Source of the DNA: Pelagibacteraceae bacterium AG-325-E13
Lineage (GTDB): Bacteria; Pseudomonadota; Alphaproteobacteria; Pelagibacterales; Pelagibacteraceae
Direction: 5' to 3'
DNA length: 64,000 bases
Assembly (NCBI GenBank): GCA_003282965.1
Contig: QBYF01000002.1
Span: 1-64,000, forward strand
Both the position numbers and the translations under genes were made by a program. The notes below the pieces were generated by a model. It saw only the letters and a program-made list of their open reading frames with translations. It was not told the DNA's origin and ran no database searches. The stretch's first letter is position 1; every line of letters starts with the position of its first letter. Positions 37,489 through 46,434 of this stretch are shown piece by piece.

Positions 37489-37956
37489 TTATAATTTAGT
37501 TGGGTTTGGCTGGCCTTTATAAACTTTTTCAGGATCGAACTTTTTTTCTTTTTCTTTATATTCTAGTTTTACTTCTTCAGAGTTATCTATTTTACCTAGC
37601 GAAATAGATCTATAAAAGCAAGATTTGTAACCAACATGGCAACTTGCTCCGTTTCCAATATCTACCGTCATCCATAAAGCATCTTGATCATCATCAATTC
37701 TTATATCTAAAACTTTTTGAACAAAGCCACTTGTCTTTCCTTTATGCCATAAGGCATTTCTTGATCTACTCCAGTAACAGGCTTCCTTTTTTTCAATGGT
37801 AAGTTTTAATGCTTCTTGATTCATATAACCGTGCATTAAAACTTCACCTGATTTATGATCAGTTGTAGTAACAGGTATGAGACCTTTTTCATCAAATTTT
37901 GGTGAGAGAAATTTTCCCTCTTCTATCTCAAAAACACTCTCTCTTTTTTTAAACAT
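37489..37956 (-). CDS. hisI: Phosphoribosyl-AMP cyclohydrolase
   Basis: HisI opens the ring of phosphoribosyl-AMP in histidine biosynthesis. The motifs GEVLMHGYMNQEAL, ACYWSRSRNALWHKGKTSG and GNGASCHVGYKSCFYR include the zinc and magnesium ligands. A TTG-initiated extension to 37998 is possible, but the ATG at 37956 gives about 155 residues and better family agreement. A stand-alone hisI (not fused to hisE) is usual in alphaproteobacteria. Confidence 0.9.
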   Translation of the reverse strand: MFKKRESVFEIEEGKFLSPKFDEKGLIPVTTTDHKSGEVLMHGYMNQEALKLTIEKKEACYWSRSRNALWHKGKTSGFVQKVLDIRIDDDQDALWMTVDIGNGASCHVGYKSCFYRSISLGKIDNSEEVKLEYKEKEKKFDPEKVYKGQPNPTKL

Positions 37957-38007
37957 GGGCGTAAAATAGTGAAAAAAAGACAAAATAGCAATTTGCAATA
38001 ATCAAAT

Positions 38008-38640
38008 ATGTCCTATAAAAATGACCGCGAAATGAAATTAGTTAAAGACATTGATAAAACAGGAGCAAAAAAACCTGAAGTTACAGACAAACAGGCTGAG
38101 GAGGCTTTCAAAACTATATTAACTTGGATTGGAGAAGATATTAGTAGAGAGGGACTATTAGAAACTCCTAAAAGAGTAGTTAAAGCATTCAAAGAGTATT
38201 TCAGAGGCTACCATCAAGACGCAAGTGCAGATTTATTAAAAACTTTTGGAGATGTAGAGGGCTACGATGATATGGTAGTAGAAAAAAATATAACTTTAGA
38301 AAGCCATTGTGAACATCATATGGCTCCAATTATAGGTGTTGCTCACATTGCTTATATTCCTAACCAAAAAGTTGTTGGCTTAAGCAAACTTGCAAGAACG
38401 GTAGAAGTATTTTCTAAAAGACTTCAAACACAAGAAAGACTTACAATGCAAATAGCTAAGACATTAATGTCTGCTCTTGACGCAAAAGGCGTTGCCGTTA
38501 CTATTGACGCAGCACATCAATGTATGACTATGAGAGGTATAAAAAAAGAAAAAGCTACAACAGTTACAAACTATTATTTAGGGTCTTTCAAAGAAGATCT
38601 TAGTTTTCAAAATAGATATTTGAGATACATATCAAAATAA
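38008..38640 (+). CDS. folE: GTP cyclohydrolase I
   Basis: FolE makes dihydroneopterin triphosphate from GTP in folate synthesis. The zinc ligands are in LESHCEHHMAPIIG and AAHQCMTMRGI; the catalytic region VGLSKLARTVEVFSKRLQTQERLT is intact. The protein is 210 residues. It lies 51 nt from the divergent hisI start, with the stop abutting the following reductase. A possible para-aminobenzoate-related protein (CADD-like) is encoded at 55081-55752. Confidence 0.95.
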   Translation: MSYKNDREMKLVKDIDKTGAKKPEVTDKQAEEAFKTILTWIGEDISREGLLETPKRVVKAFKEYFRGYHQDASADLLKTFGDVEGYDDMVVEKNITLESHCEHHMAPIIGVAHIAYIPNQKVVGLSKLARTVEVFSKRLQTQERLTMQIAKTLMSALDAKGVAVTIDAAHQCMTMRGIKKEKATTVTNYYLGSFKEDLSFQNRYLRYISK

Positions 38641-39642
38641 ATGCAAGAAAAATTTAAAGCAGTTGTTATAGATAATCAAAACGAAAAATTTTCAAGAGAA
38701 GTAAAAGAAATCGACACAAGTCATTTAAAGGATGGAAATGTTTTAGTCAAAATTGACTACTCAAGCTTAAATTATAAAGACGCATTAATTTTAAAAGATG
38801 GTGGAAAAATTGTAAGAAAATTTCCTTTTGTTCCAGGCATTGATTTTTCTGGAGTTGTTGCTGAAAGTGAAGACGACAAATTTAAAAAAGGTGAAAATGT
38901 AATTTTAACAGGCTTTAGAGTTGGCGAAGCTTATTTTGGAGGCTTTTCTCAGTACGCAAAAGTTGATACAAATTTTTTAATTAAAACACCTAAAGAATTA
39001 GACAATCATAAATCTATGATGCTAGGTACTGCAGGTTTTACCGCGTTACTTTGTGCTTTTGCAGTTAAAGCAAAAGAGGATTTGTTATTAGGAGAAAAAG
39101 TAAAAGATGTACTTGTTACTGGAGCAACAGGTGGAGTTGGCAGTATAGCTGTTATGATTTTATCTAAGATGGGTTACCAAGTTCATGCCGTGACAGGAAA
39201 AAAAGACAAAAATGATTATTTAAAAGACCTTGGTGCAAAAAATATTATTGATAGAAAAGAATTCGAAGGTGAAAGCAAATTGTTAGAAAAAGGCTTATGG
39301 GATGGAGTGGTTGATACTGTTGGAGGTTCTGCCTTAACTAAAATTTTTGCGCAAACTAAACCAGGTGGGATTGTAGCTGCTTGTGGTAACGCTGGAGGGA
39401 TAAAAATTAATACTACAGTAATGCCTTTTATAATCAGAGGGGTAAAACTTTGGGGAATCGACTCATCTGGATCATCAATAAAAAGAAGAGAATTTATCTG
39501 GAATGAGGTTTCTAAATTAATAGATTTTAGTAAAATAAAATCATTCACTAAAGAATTATCATTTAATGAGCTTTTCGATACCTATCCAAAATTATTAAAA
39601 GGTGAATTTTTCGGAAGAGCTATAGTAAATCCTAATAAATAA
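38641..39642 (+). CDS. AcuI/YhdH-type acryloyl-CoA (quinone) reductase
   Basis: This 333-residue zinc-independent medium-chain dehydrogenase has the YhdH/AcuI motifs SSLNYKDALILKDGGKIV, FPFVPGIDFSGVV and TGATGGVGSIAVMIL (NADPH binding). AcuI reduces toxic acryloyl-CoA, a DMSP breakdown product of marine bacteria. No dddA-type or other DMSP gene is in the window, so the acryloyl-CoA role is a family-level inference. It starts right after the folE stop. Confidence 0.82.
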   Translation: MQEKFKAVVIDNQNEKFSREVKEIDTSHLKDGNVLVKIDYSSLNYKDALILKDGGKIVRKFPFVPGIDFSGVVAESEDDKFKKGENVILTGFRVGEAYFGGFSQYAKVDTNFLIKTPKELDNHKSMMLGTAGFTALLCAFAVKAKEDLLLGEKVKDVLVTGATGGVGSIAVMILSKMGYQVHAVTGKKDKNDYLKDLGAKNIIDRKEFEGESKLLEKGLWDGVVDTVGGSALTKIFAQTKPGGIVAACGNAGGIKINTTVMPFIIRGVKLWGIDSSGSSIKRREFIWNEVSKLIDFSKIKSFTKELSFNELFDTYPKLLKGEFFGRAIVNPNK

Positions 39643-39660
39643 TCTATAATTTAACATCAA

Positions 39661-40551
39661 ATGGACTGGGACAAACTAAAAATTTTTCACACTGTTGCTG
39701 AAGCATCCAGTTTTACTAAAGCTTCTACCATCCTCAATTTAAGCCAATCTGCTATCAGTAGACAAATTCAAGGTCTTGAAAATGACTTGAAAGTTCAGCT
39801 TTTTGAAAGACATGCCAGAGGTTTAGTTCTTACTGATAACGGAGAATATTTATTTAAATCTGCGCAAGAAGTTATCTCAAAACTTAAAGATGTGGAGTCC
39901 AATTTAGGAGGCCAAAAAGATAAGTTAAATGGGAAATTAACTGTAACGACAGTAGTAAGTTTTGGAACTACTTGGTTAACTCCACGAATTAAAGAGTTTA
40001 TGGATTTAAATCCTGAAATAGAAATTGAACTTATATTTGACGACAAAGAACTTGATTTGAGTACTCGTCAAGCAGATGTAGCTATTCGAATGAGAAGACC
40101 TAAACAATTGAATCTGATACAAAAAAAGTTCGTTGACTTTAATTACCATATATATGGTTCAAATAAGTATTTGGAAAAAAATGGTTATCCAAAAAATCTG
40201 AAAGATTTAGATAAGCATAAGTTTATAACTTATGGAAGAGGAGCTCCATCTCCAGTTTATAATCCTGACTGGGTTTTAAAACTTGGTGCAAAAGAAGGAA
40301 AGAAAAGAAAATCAGCTATGAAAGTAAATAGTGTATATGGATTACTGTTGGCAGTTCAAAGTGGAGTTGGACTAGCGGCAATACCAGATTATATGGCTCA
40401 CAATATAAGTAATATCACTAAAGTTTTACCTAATGAGCCAGGTAAACCAACCGAGACACATTTTGTTTATCCAGCCTCTCTTAAGAATAATGCAAGATTG
40501 ATGGCGTTTAGAAACTTTATTTTTAGCAAGGTAAATGAATGGAAATTTTAA
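39661..40551 (+). CDS. LysR family transcriptional regulator
   Basis: The N-terminal helix-turn-helix (DWDKLKIFHTVAEASSFTKAS, then LNLSQSAISRQIQGLE) and a C-terminal effector domain of 200 residues define a LysR regulator of 296 residues. It overlaps rseP by 13 nt. LysR targets are often next to the gene, here possibly the upstream acryloyl-CoA-type reductase 18 nt away, but no operator is obvious. Confidence 0.9.
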   Translation: MDWDKLKIFHTVAEASSFTKASTILNLSQSAISRQIQGLENDLKVQLFERHARGLVLTDNGEYLFKSAQEVISKLKDVESNLGGQKDKLNGKLTVTTVVSFGTTWLTPRIKEFMDLNPEIEIELIFDDKELDLSTRQADVAIRMRRPKQLNLIQKKFVDFNYHIYGSNKYLEKNGYPKNLKDLDKHKFITYGRGAPSPVYNPDWVLKLGAKEGKKRKSAMKVNSVYGLLLAVQSGVGLAAIPDYMAHNISNITKVLPNEPGKPTETHFVYPASLKNNARLMAFRNFIFSKVNEWKF

Positions 40552-41654
40552 GTTTTATAATTCCCTTTATAATTTTATTAACTGTAGTTGTATTTATTCA
40601 TGAATACGGGCATTATTATTTTGCTAAAAGATATGGAGTAGGTGTCACAGATTTTTCTATCGGTTTCGGTAAAGAACTTTTTGGCTTTAACGACAAGTCA
40701 GGTACTAGATGGAAATTTTGCGCAATACCATTAGGCGGTTACGTTAAATTTTTCGGTGATAGAAATGTTTTTAGCCAAGCTGAGCAAGAAGAATTATTAA
40801 AAAGATATAGCAAAAAAGACCAAAATAAACTTTTTGTAACCAAACCTTTGTATCAAAGATCTTTAGTAGTTGCCGCAGGACCATTAGCTAATTTTGTACT
40901 AGCCATCTTGATTTTTTCATTTATCTACATGTTTGCAGGAAAAGACTTTACTCCCGCTCAAATTCAAGAAGTTCAAAAAGAAAGCCCTGCGTTTTCTGCA
41001 GGCGTTAAAAATGGAGATATTATTCTATCAATCGATGATAACAAAGTGAGCAGTATATTAGATGTCTCGACCTATATTAATACTTCAACATCAGAAAATA
41101 TAGACATAAAAGTTTTAAGAAATAACAGTCAAATTGTTTTAAAAGTAAAACCTCAAATAATAAAAAGTGAAGATTCTCTTGGAAATAAGATTAATAAAAA
41201 GATAATAGGAATTAAAATATCTCCTCCAAATAATGAGTTTAATAGAGAAAGACTAGGACCTGGAACAGCATTATTTTATGCTATTAAAGAAACCTGGTTT
41301 GTTATTAAGGCTTCCTTAGATTTTATTGTCTCCATGTTTAAGGGGAAAGGGGACACCACTCAATTAGGTGGACCAATTAAGATTGCAAAAATCACTGGTC
41401 AAGTAGCTCAACATGGCTTAATTGCTTTTCTAAGTATAATGGCCTACATATCAATAAGTCTTGGATTTATTAATTTATTCCCTATCCCAATGCTTGATGG
41501 AGGACATTTGATGTTTTATGCTTTTGAAAAAGTTTTAGGAAGACCTTTAACTCAAAGAACTCAAGAGGGTTTTTTCCGAATCGGGCTTTTTTTATTAATT
41601 TCTTTAATGTTTTTTACAACATTTAATGATCTAAAAGATTTAGGCTTGTTTTAA
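40539..41654 (+). CDS. rseP: Site-2 zinc metalloprotease RseP
   Basis: RseP cleaves membrane-bound anti-sigma factors and signal-peptide remnants. The zinc site HExxH is FIHEYGHYYFAK near residue 21, a PDZ domain (about residues 130-210) follows, and the second membrane motif is NLFPIPMLDGGHLMF. The protein is 371 residues. It lies outside the usual dxr-bamA context and overlaps a LysR gene. No rpoE or anti-sigma gene is visible in the window. Confidence 0.93.
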   Translation: MEILSFIIPFIILLTVVVFIHEYGHYYFAKRYGVGVTDFSIGFGKELFGFNDKSGTRWKFCAIPLGGYVKFFGDRNVFSQAEQEELLKRYSKKDQNKLFVTKPLYQRSLVVAAGPLANFVLAILIFSFIYMFAGKDFTPAQIQEVQKESPAFSAGVKNGDIILSIDDNKVSSILDVSTYINTSTSENIDIKVLRNNSQIVLKVKPQIIKSEDSLGNKINKKIIGIKISPPNNEFNRERLGPGTALFYAIKETWFVIKASLDFIVSMFKGKGDTTQLGGPIKIAKITGQVAQHGLIAFLSIMAYISISLGFINLFPIPMLDGGHLMFYAFEKVLGRPLTQRTQEGFFRIGLFLLISLMFFTTFNDLKDLGLF

Positions 41655-41701
41655 GCCATTTTTAAAGCCTCAAAATACCAATAAAATCGCTGTTTTTTAG
41701 C

Positions 41702-41717
41702 ACACAATATATTGTGT
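41702..41717. repeat. Perfect 16-bp palindrome upstream of HU
   Basis: ACACAATATATTGTGT reads the same on both strands and lies 79 nt before the HU start codon. A second, shorter inverted repeat (AACACT, five A, AGTGTT) follows. The palindrome could be an operator for a dimeric regulator or a hairpin. Its role is not known. Confidence 0.55.
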
Positions 41718-41795
41718 TAATATTTATTTAAAACACTAAAAAAGTGTTGATTTTATTGAGAAATTGTAGAAATTCAATATTAACAAGGGGCATAA

Positions 41796-42071
41796 ATGAA
41801 CAAAAAACAACTAGTAGCAAAAATATCGTCCACATTGGGTCAGAGCAAAGCAGATGCAGAAAGAACTTTTGATTCAATTACGACTATTATTCTAGATGCT
41901 TTGAAAAATGACGATACTGTTAAAATAGCTGGTTTTGGTACTTATAAAGTAGCAAAAAGAAAAGCTAGAGTAGGAAGAAATCCAAGAACAGGTGAGTCAA
42001 TTCAAATTGCAGCATCTCAAAAAGTTAAGTTTTTACCAGCTAAAAGCTTAAAAGAAATGTTTAATCGATAA
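41796..42071 (+). CDS. hup: HU family DNA-binding protein
   Basis: This 91-residue nucleoid protein has the HU pattern: N-terminal helices, KIAGFGTYKVAKRKARVGRNPRTGESIQI with the RNPRTG arm, and FLPAKSLKEMFN at the end. AAGGGG precedes the ATG. It stands alone between a palindrome-containing leader and a hairpin. HU bends and compacts DNA; IHF is a close relative but the C-terminal sequence fits HU. Confidence 0.93.
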   Translation: MNKKQLVAKISSTLGQSKADAERTFDSITTIILDALKNDDTVKIAGFGTYKVAKRKARVGRNPRTGESIQIAASQKVKFLPAKSLKEMFNR

Positions 42072-42081
42072 ATGTCATTTT

Positions 42082-42113
42082 TAGCCCTTATTTGAAAAAT
42101 CAAATAAGGGCTA
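42082..42113 (+). terminator. Stem-loop downstream of HU
   Basis: TAGCCCTTATTTG (42082-42094) pairs perfectly with CAAATAAGGGCTA (42101-42113), a 13-bp stem with a 6-nt loop. No U-tract follows, so termination may need another factor, or the stem may protect the HU mRNA 3' end. Confidence 0.6.
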
Positions 42114-42213
42114 GACTACTTGCAAAAACTGCATAGCTAAATTCAGCATAAATCAGTACTTAAAAATAATCAAATCTTTATAAGAAAATCTTAAATTAAC
42201 AAGGGAGTTTTTT

Positions 42214-43506
42214 ATGAAAAAATACTTAGGATACTTTTTTGCTGGAACAGCCATTTACTTTGGCTTTGCAGGTTTAGGTTATGCCGAAACCACAGTGTCA
42301 GCAGAAGTACAATACATATTTAATACCCTATTATTTTTAATGTCAGGTTTCTTGGTCATGTGGATGGCCGCAGGTTTTGCGATGTTAGAGTCAGGTTTAG
42401 TAACATCAAAAAGTGTTTCTGCAATCTGTGCAAAAAATATAGGTTTATACTCAATAGCTGGAGTAATGTTTTGGTTAGTGGGTTACAATTTAGCTTACGG
42501 TATACCAGAAGGTGGATACATTGGTACGTTTACTCCATGGAGTGACGCATCATCTGTAGACACTGGTTATTCAGACGGATCAGATTGGTTTTTTCAAATG
42601 GTTTTCTGTGCAACTACAATGTCAATTGTATCTGGAACTTTAGCTGAGAGAATTAAAATTTGGCCTTTCTTCTTATTCGCAGCAATTTTAACTGGAATAA
42701 TTTACCCTATTTCAATGGGATGGCAATGGGGTGGTGGTTGGTTATCAACTGCTGGCTTCTCAGATTTTGCTGGCTCAACTTTAGTACACGGTGCAGGTGG
42801 CGCTGCCGCTTTAGCCGGCGCTATAGTGCTTGGAGCAAGAAGTGGAAGATTTAGCTCTGGTGGTGGAGTAAAATCAATGACACCTTTTGCAGCTTCATCA
42901 ATTCCTTTAGCAACTCTTGGGGTGTTTATACTTTGGATGGGTTGGTTTGGATTTAATGGTGGTTCTCAGCTTGCAGCAGGAACATTAGAAGATGTTTCAT
43001 CTGTAGCTACGATTTACATTAATACAAACTTAGCTGCCGGCGGTGGAGTTATAACTGCTGCAATAATTTCAAGATTAATTGGTGGCAAAACCGATGTAAT
43101 AATGATGCTTAACGGAGCAATTGCTGGTTTAGTTGCAATAACAGCTGAACCGTTAACTCCTAGTCCTTTAGCTGCAATATTTATTGGAGCAATAGGTGGA
43201 TTAGTAATGTACTTCTCTACAAAACTTCTATTTAAATTGAAAATAGATGATGTAGTTGGTGCGATACCTGCGCACTTAGTTGCAGGTGTTTGGGGAACAT
43301 TAGCTGTTCCACTTACTAATAGTGATGTTTCATTTGGAGCTCAATTCCTTGGAACAATCTCAGTGGTAATATTTGTATTTATCGTTTCATACGTAGTATT
43401 CCAAGCGATAAAAGCAACTGTTGGTCTAAGAATCAGTAAAGAAGCTGAAAAATTAGGTACCGACAAAGCTGAGGTAGGCGTAATTGCTTACGGTATAAGA
43501 GACTAA
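42214..43506 (+). CDS. amtB: Ammonium transporter (first of two tandem copies)
   Basis: This 430-residue Amt protein has a signal-peptide-like first segment and 11 membrane helices. The twin pore histidines lie in GSTLVHGAGGAAALAG and GAIPAHLVAGVWGTLAV. AAGGGAG precedes the ATG. The sequence strongly resembles the next gene (for example, the same TSKSVSAI and GWQWGGGW segments), so this is a tandem duplication. I see no glnB/glnK gene beside it, which is often the partner of amtB. Confidence 0.95.
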   Translation: MKKYLGYFFAGTAIYFGFAGLGYAETTVSAEVQYIFNTLLFLMSGFLVMWMAAGFAMLESGLVTSKSVSAICAKNIGLYSIAGVMFWLVGYNLAYGIPEGGYIGTFTPWSDASSVDTGYSDGSDWFFQMVFCATTMSIVSGTLAERIKIWPFFLFAAILTGIIYPISMGWQWGGGWLSTAGFSDFAGSTLVHGAGGAAALAGAIVLGARSGRFSSGGGVKSMTPFAASSIPLATLGVFILWMGWFGFNGGSQLAAGTLEDVSSVATIYINTNLAAGGGVITAAIISRLIGGKTDVIMMLNGAIAGLVAITAEPLTPSPLAAIFIGAIGGLVMYFSTKLLFKLKIDDVVGAIPAHLVAGVWGTLAVPLTNSDVSFGAQFLGTISVVIFVFIVSYVVFQAIKATVGLRISKEAEKLGTDKAEVGVIAYGIRD

Positions 43507-43547
43507 AACATTTCTAGTATCTCCTCCCTCGTTTTACTAGGAGAAGA

Positions 43548-43664
43548 TTAAGGCCTGGTTTTCCCTCCATGGATAACTGGGCCTTAAATATTTCAAGTCT
43601 AATATGCATTTAAAACATAATTATAAATAACAAAAACTGTTAGGTTTGTTCAAACATGGAGGGA
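43548..43664 (+). promoter_or_regulatory. Hairpin with anti-Shine-Dalgarno loop upstream of second amtB
   Basis: A 13-bp stem with two G-U pairs forms between 43548-43560 (TTAAGGCCTGGTT) and 43575-43587 (AACTGGGCCTTAA). Its loop contains TCCCTCCATG (43562-43571), the exact reverse complement of CATGGAGGGA (43655-43664), the ribosome-binding site of the second amtB gene. A loop to Shine-Dalgarno pairing would hide the site, as in pseudoknot riboswitches or thermometers. The pairing is seen directly; a regulatory role is inferred. Confidence 0.6.
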
Positions 43665-43666
43665 CA

Positions 43667-44956
43667 ATGAACAAAAGTTTTCTTATTTTATTAAGCTTAT
43701 TTCTTACTTTAGCACTAGCTGGAACTAGTAACGCAGAAACAACAATGTCTCAAGAGGGACAATATATATTTAATTCTTTAGGGTTTTATATTGGTGGAGT
43801 ATTAGTAGCATTTATGGCGGCTGGATTTTGTATGCTAGAAAGTGGTTTAGTAACCACAAAAAGCGTATCTACCATAGCAGCAAAAAATATCGGAAAATTT
43901 GCTATATGCTCACTTATATTTTTTCTTGTAGGGTATAATTTAGCATACGGAGTGCCAGAAGGTGGCTATGTTGGATCATTTACTATATGGACTGATACCA
44001 CAAATACAGAAACAGGTTATTCAGGTTATTCTGACTGGTTTTTTCAAACTATGTTTGTTTGCGCAACTGCATCTATAGTTTCAGGAGCAGTAGCAGAAAG
44101 AATTAAAATTTGGCCATTCTTTTTATTTGCAGCAATAATGGCTGGCGTAATCTACCCAATATCAATGGGATGGCAATGGGGTGGTGGATGGTTATCTGCT
44201 GCTGGTTTTTCTGATTTTGCTGGATCAACTTTAGTACATGCTTGTGGAGGAGCAGCAGCTTTAGCTGGAGTTATTGTTTTAGGGCCCAGAAGTGGAAGAT
44301 TTACATCTCAAGGAGGAAAAAGAGTAATGGTTCCATTTGCAGCCTCAAGTATTCCACTTGTAACACTTGGCACTTTTTTACTTTGGTTTGGCTGGTTTGG
44401 ATTTAATGGTTTTAGTCAATTAGCAATGGGAACCTTTGATGATGTAAATGCAATTTCTAAAATTGCTGTTAATACTCATTTAGCGGGGGCCGCAGGAACT
44501 GTAACAGGAGCTGCTCTTACAAGATTGCTTGGTGGAAAAACTGATATTGTTATGATGCTTAACGGAGCACTAGCTGGACTAGTGGCAATTACTGCAGAGC
44601 CACTTACTCCCGGACCTATCACTGCTATGGCAATTGGATCTATAGGCGCTGTTATAATGTATTACGGAACTAAGATGCTTGAAAATTTTGGTCTTGACGA
44701 TGTTGTTGGGGCAATCCCAGTGCATATGTTTGCAGGAATTTTTGGAACCTTGGTAGTTCCATTTACAAATGGAGACACAAATTTTGTAACTCAATTTGTT
44801 GGAATGTTTTCAGTTGTAGCGTTTAGTTTTGCGCTTTCTTATTTGACATTCATCACTATGAAAGCAACAGTAGGTTTAAGAATAAGCAGAGAAGCAGAAA
44901 AACTTGGCACCGATAAAGCAGAGGTAGGAGTAACTGCTTACTCTATTAGAGATTAA
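43667..44956 (+). CDS. amtB: Ammonium transporter (second tandem copy)
   Basis: This 429-residue Amt protein starts at ATG 43667 after GGAGGGA; a TTG-initiated frame opens 21 nt earlier but lies inside the ribosome-binding site. The pore histidines are in GSTLVHACGGAAALAG and GAIPVHMFAGIFGTLVV. A cleavable N-terminal segment ends SNAET. It ends with the same SREAEKLGTDKAEVGV tail as the first copy. The leader can be sequestered by the upstream hairpin loop, suggesting separate control of the two copies. Confidence 0.95.
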   Translation: MNKSFLILLSLFLTLALAGTSNAETTMSQEGQYIFNSLGFYIGGVLVAFMAAGFCMLESGLVTTKSVSTIAAKNIGKFAICSLIFFLVGYNLAYGVPEGGYVGSFTIWTDTTNTETGYSGYSDWFFQTMFVCATASIVSGAVAERIKIWPFFLFAAIMAGVIYPISMGWQWGGGWLSAAGFSDFAGSTLVHACGGAAALAGVIVLGPRSGRFTSQGGKRVMVPFAASSIPLVTLGTFLLWFGWFGFNGFSQLAMGTFDDVNAISKIAVNTHLAGAAGTVTGAALTRLLGGKTDIVMMLNGALAGLVAITAEPLTPGPITAMAIGSIGAVIMYYGTKMLENFGLDDVVGAIPVHMFAGIFGTLVVPFTNGDTNFVTQFVGMFSVVAFSFALSYLTFITMKATVGLRISREAEKLGTDKAEVGVTAYSIRD

Positions 44957-44994
44957 ATAATTTCCTTATCCCTCATTATGGTTGGAAATAAATT

Positions 44995-45022
44995 AAGGCC
45001 CTTAATTATGGGCCTTTTTTTA
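44995..45022 (+). terminator. Intrinsic terminator after the amtB pair
   Basis: AAGGCCC (44995-45001) pairs with GGGCCTT (45010-45016) and is followed directly by a T-run. It ends the tandem amtB transcript just before a convergent gene. The region resembles the stem after the first amtB (both contain TTAAGGCC), as expected after a tandem duplication. Confidence 0.9.
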
Positions 45023-45025
45023 TTA

Positions 45026-46015
45026 TCAATTTTTATTTTCTTCCCACAGTTTCTTTAAATCTATATTTGGCGATAATCCAAAAACTGAATTAATATTTGT
45101 GCAATGTATACTTAAAGATGGTATCGGAGAAAAGCATTGTTCTTTTTCGTAAATTTCATGTAAATTTTTTTCAAACGGATCACTTCTATTTGTAGCCATA
45201 TCAACAAATTTTTCAAAATATTTTTTAATCATTTTGCTACTTGTCATAAAAGTAAGAAGAGATTCATTTACTGTTCTCCAATGAGTTTTTTCACCGATCA
45301 GTATACTTGAATTATCCATCTTTTTATAAAGGTAAGGATAATCAGTCGAGAGTATAAATATCTCCTTTTGAAAAATTGATGAGAATTTTTCATAAGCAAA
45401 TATCATTTCGGCTAAAGACTCTCTTTTGTGAATGTAATCATCTTCCACGAAATAAATTAAATCAGTACAATTTTGAGCTGCATAAAATGACTTTTTAATA
45501 GACGCCATAGTAGTAGTCATATTATCCTTAAAGTCATTGACATCTTCTACTCGAGCAAGCTCTGCTTTAAAACCTTCGTTGGATATTATAGATAAAATTT
45601 TATTAGTGTCAGAATCTGGGGAATTAACATCTATAATAGTGAATTTGATCTTTATTTTACTAAATTTTTTCTTTAAATCTTTAGCTGATTTGACCAATGA
45701 ATTAATCGTTCTAAAAGTATATTCAGACTTATCTTCTTCAAAAACTCTGTTTTTATTTTGAGAAACTAATTGTATACCTGTGCAAGTTTTTACTATTATA
45801 TCAACAGCTTCTACTTTTCTTGTAATTGATGTTTCTCCTAGACCTATAGAAATAGATTTATTACCAGGGACACTTATTGTGTCCTCATAGCTTTTATTTG
45901 ATACAGGTAAGTCAAGAGTACTGTGATCAATTAATTCATATCCAAATACACGACAAATTTTAATTAAAACTCTCTTTATATAACCTGTTTTTTTTGTGCT
46001 TTTAATTTCTTTCAT
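45026..46015 (-). CDS. Glycosyltransferase-like protein (family A-type fold, uncertain)
   Basis: This protein of about 329 residues contains a nucleotide-sugar-transferase-like core: IKIKFTIIDVNSPDSDT, TMASIKKSFYAAQNC and YFVEDDYIHKRESL, where the EDD triplet could act as the metal-binding DxD motif. I do not recognise a specific family. The ATG at 46015 is chosen; an ATG at 46036 is also in frame but would overlap the divergent rhodanese start. Likely cell-surface polysaccharide work, but this is an inference. Confidence 0.55.
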   Translation of the reverse strand: MKEIKSTKKTGYIKRVLIKICRVFGYELIDHSTLDLPVSNKSYEDTISVPGNKSISIGLGETSITRKVEAVDIIVKTCTGIQLVSQNKNRVFEEDKSEYTFRTINSLVKSAKDLKKKFSKIKIKFTIIDVNSPDSDTNKILSIISNEGFKAELARVEDVNDFKDNMTTTMASIKKSFYAAQNCTDLIYFVEDDYIHKRESLAEMIFAYEKFSSIFQKEIFILSTDYPYLYKKMDNSSILIGEKTHWRTVNESLLTFMTSSKMIKKYFEKFVDMATNRSDPFEKNLHEIYEKEQCFSPIPSLSIHCTNINSVFGLSPNIDLKKLWEENKN

Positions 46016-46034
46016 TGGTATATATTTTAATATC

Positions 46035-46433
46035 ATGAATATTAAATCTTCTAAAGAACTTGTTGATAACGCTAACGAGACAATAATAACTATGTCTCCC
46101 GAACAGGTTAAATCTTCTTATGACAAAGGAGAAATAACTTTAATCGATGTTAGAGATATTAGAGAATTATGGAAAGAAGGAACTATAAAAGATTCAATTC
46201 ACATACCAAGAGGAATGTTAGAATTTTGGCTCGATCCTCAAAGTTCTTATTATCAAGAAAAAAAAATTGGTGAAATGAAAAATATAGTTCTGTTTTGTGC
46301 CTTAGGATTTAGGTCAGCACTTGCAACAAAAACATTAAAGGAAATGGGATTTAATAATGTAGCAAATGCACAAGGTGGTTTTGACTCCCTTAAAAAAATA
46401 GGCATACCAATTATTTCAAAAGAAAAAAAATAA
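46035..46433 (+). CDS. Rhodanese-like domain protein
   Basis: A single rhodanese domain (132 residues) has ITLIDVRDIRELWKEGTIKDSIHIPRGMLEFWL and the active-site loop VLFCALGFRSALA with the catalytic Cys. Rhodaneses move sulfane sulfur. The ATG at 46035 is preferred; an open frame extends 39 nt upstream. It starts close to the divergent glycosyltransferase-like gene. Confidence 0.85.
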   Translation: MNIKSSKELVDNANETIITMSPEQVKSSYDKGEITLIDVRDIRELWKEGTIKDSIHIPRGMLEFWLDPQSSYYQEKKIGEMKNIVLFCALGFRSALATKTLKEMGFNNVANAQGGFDSLKKIGIPIISKEKK

Positions 46434-46434
46434 A

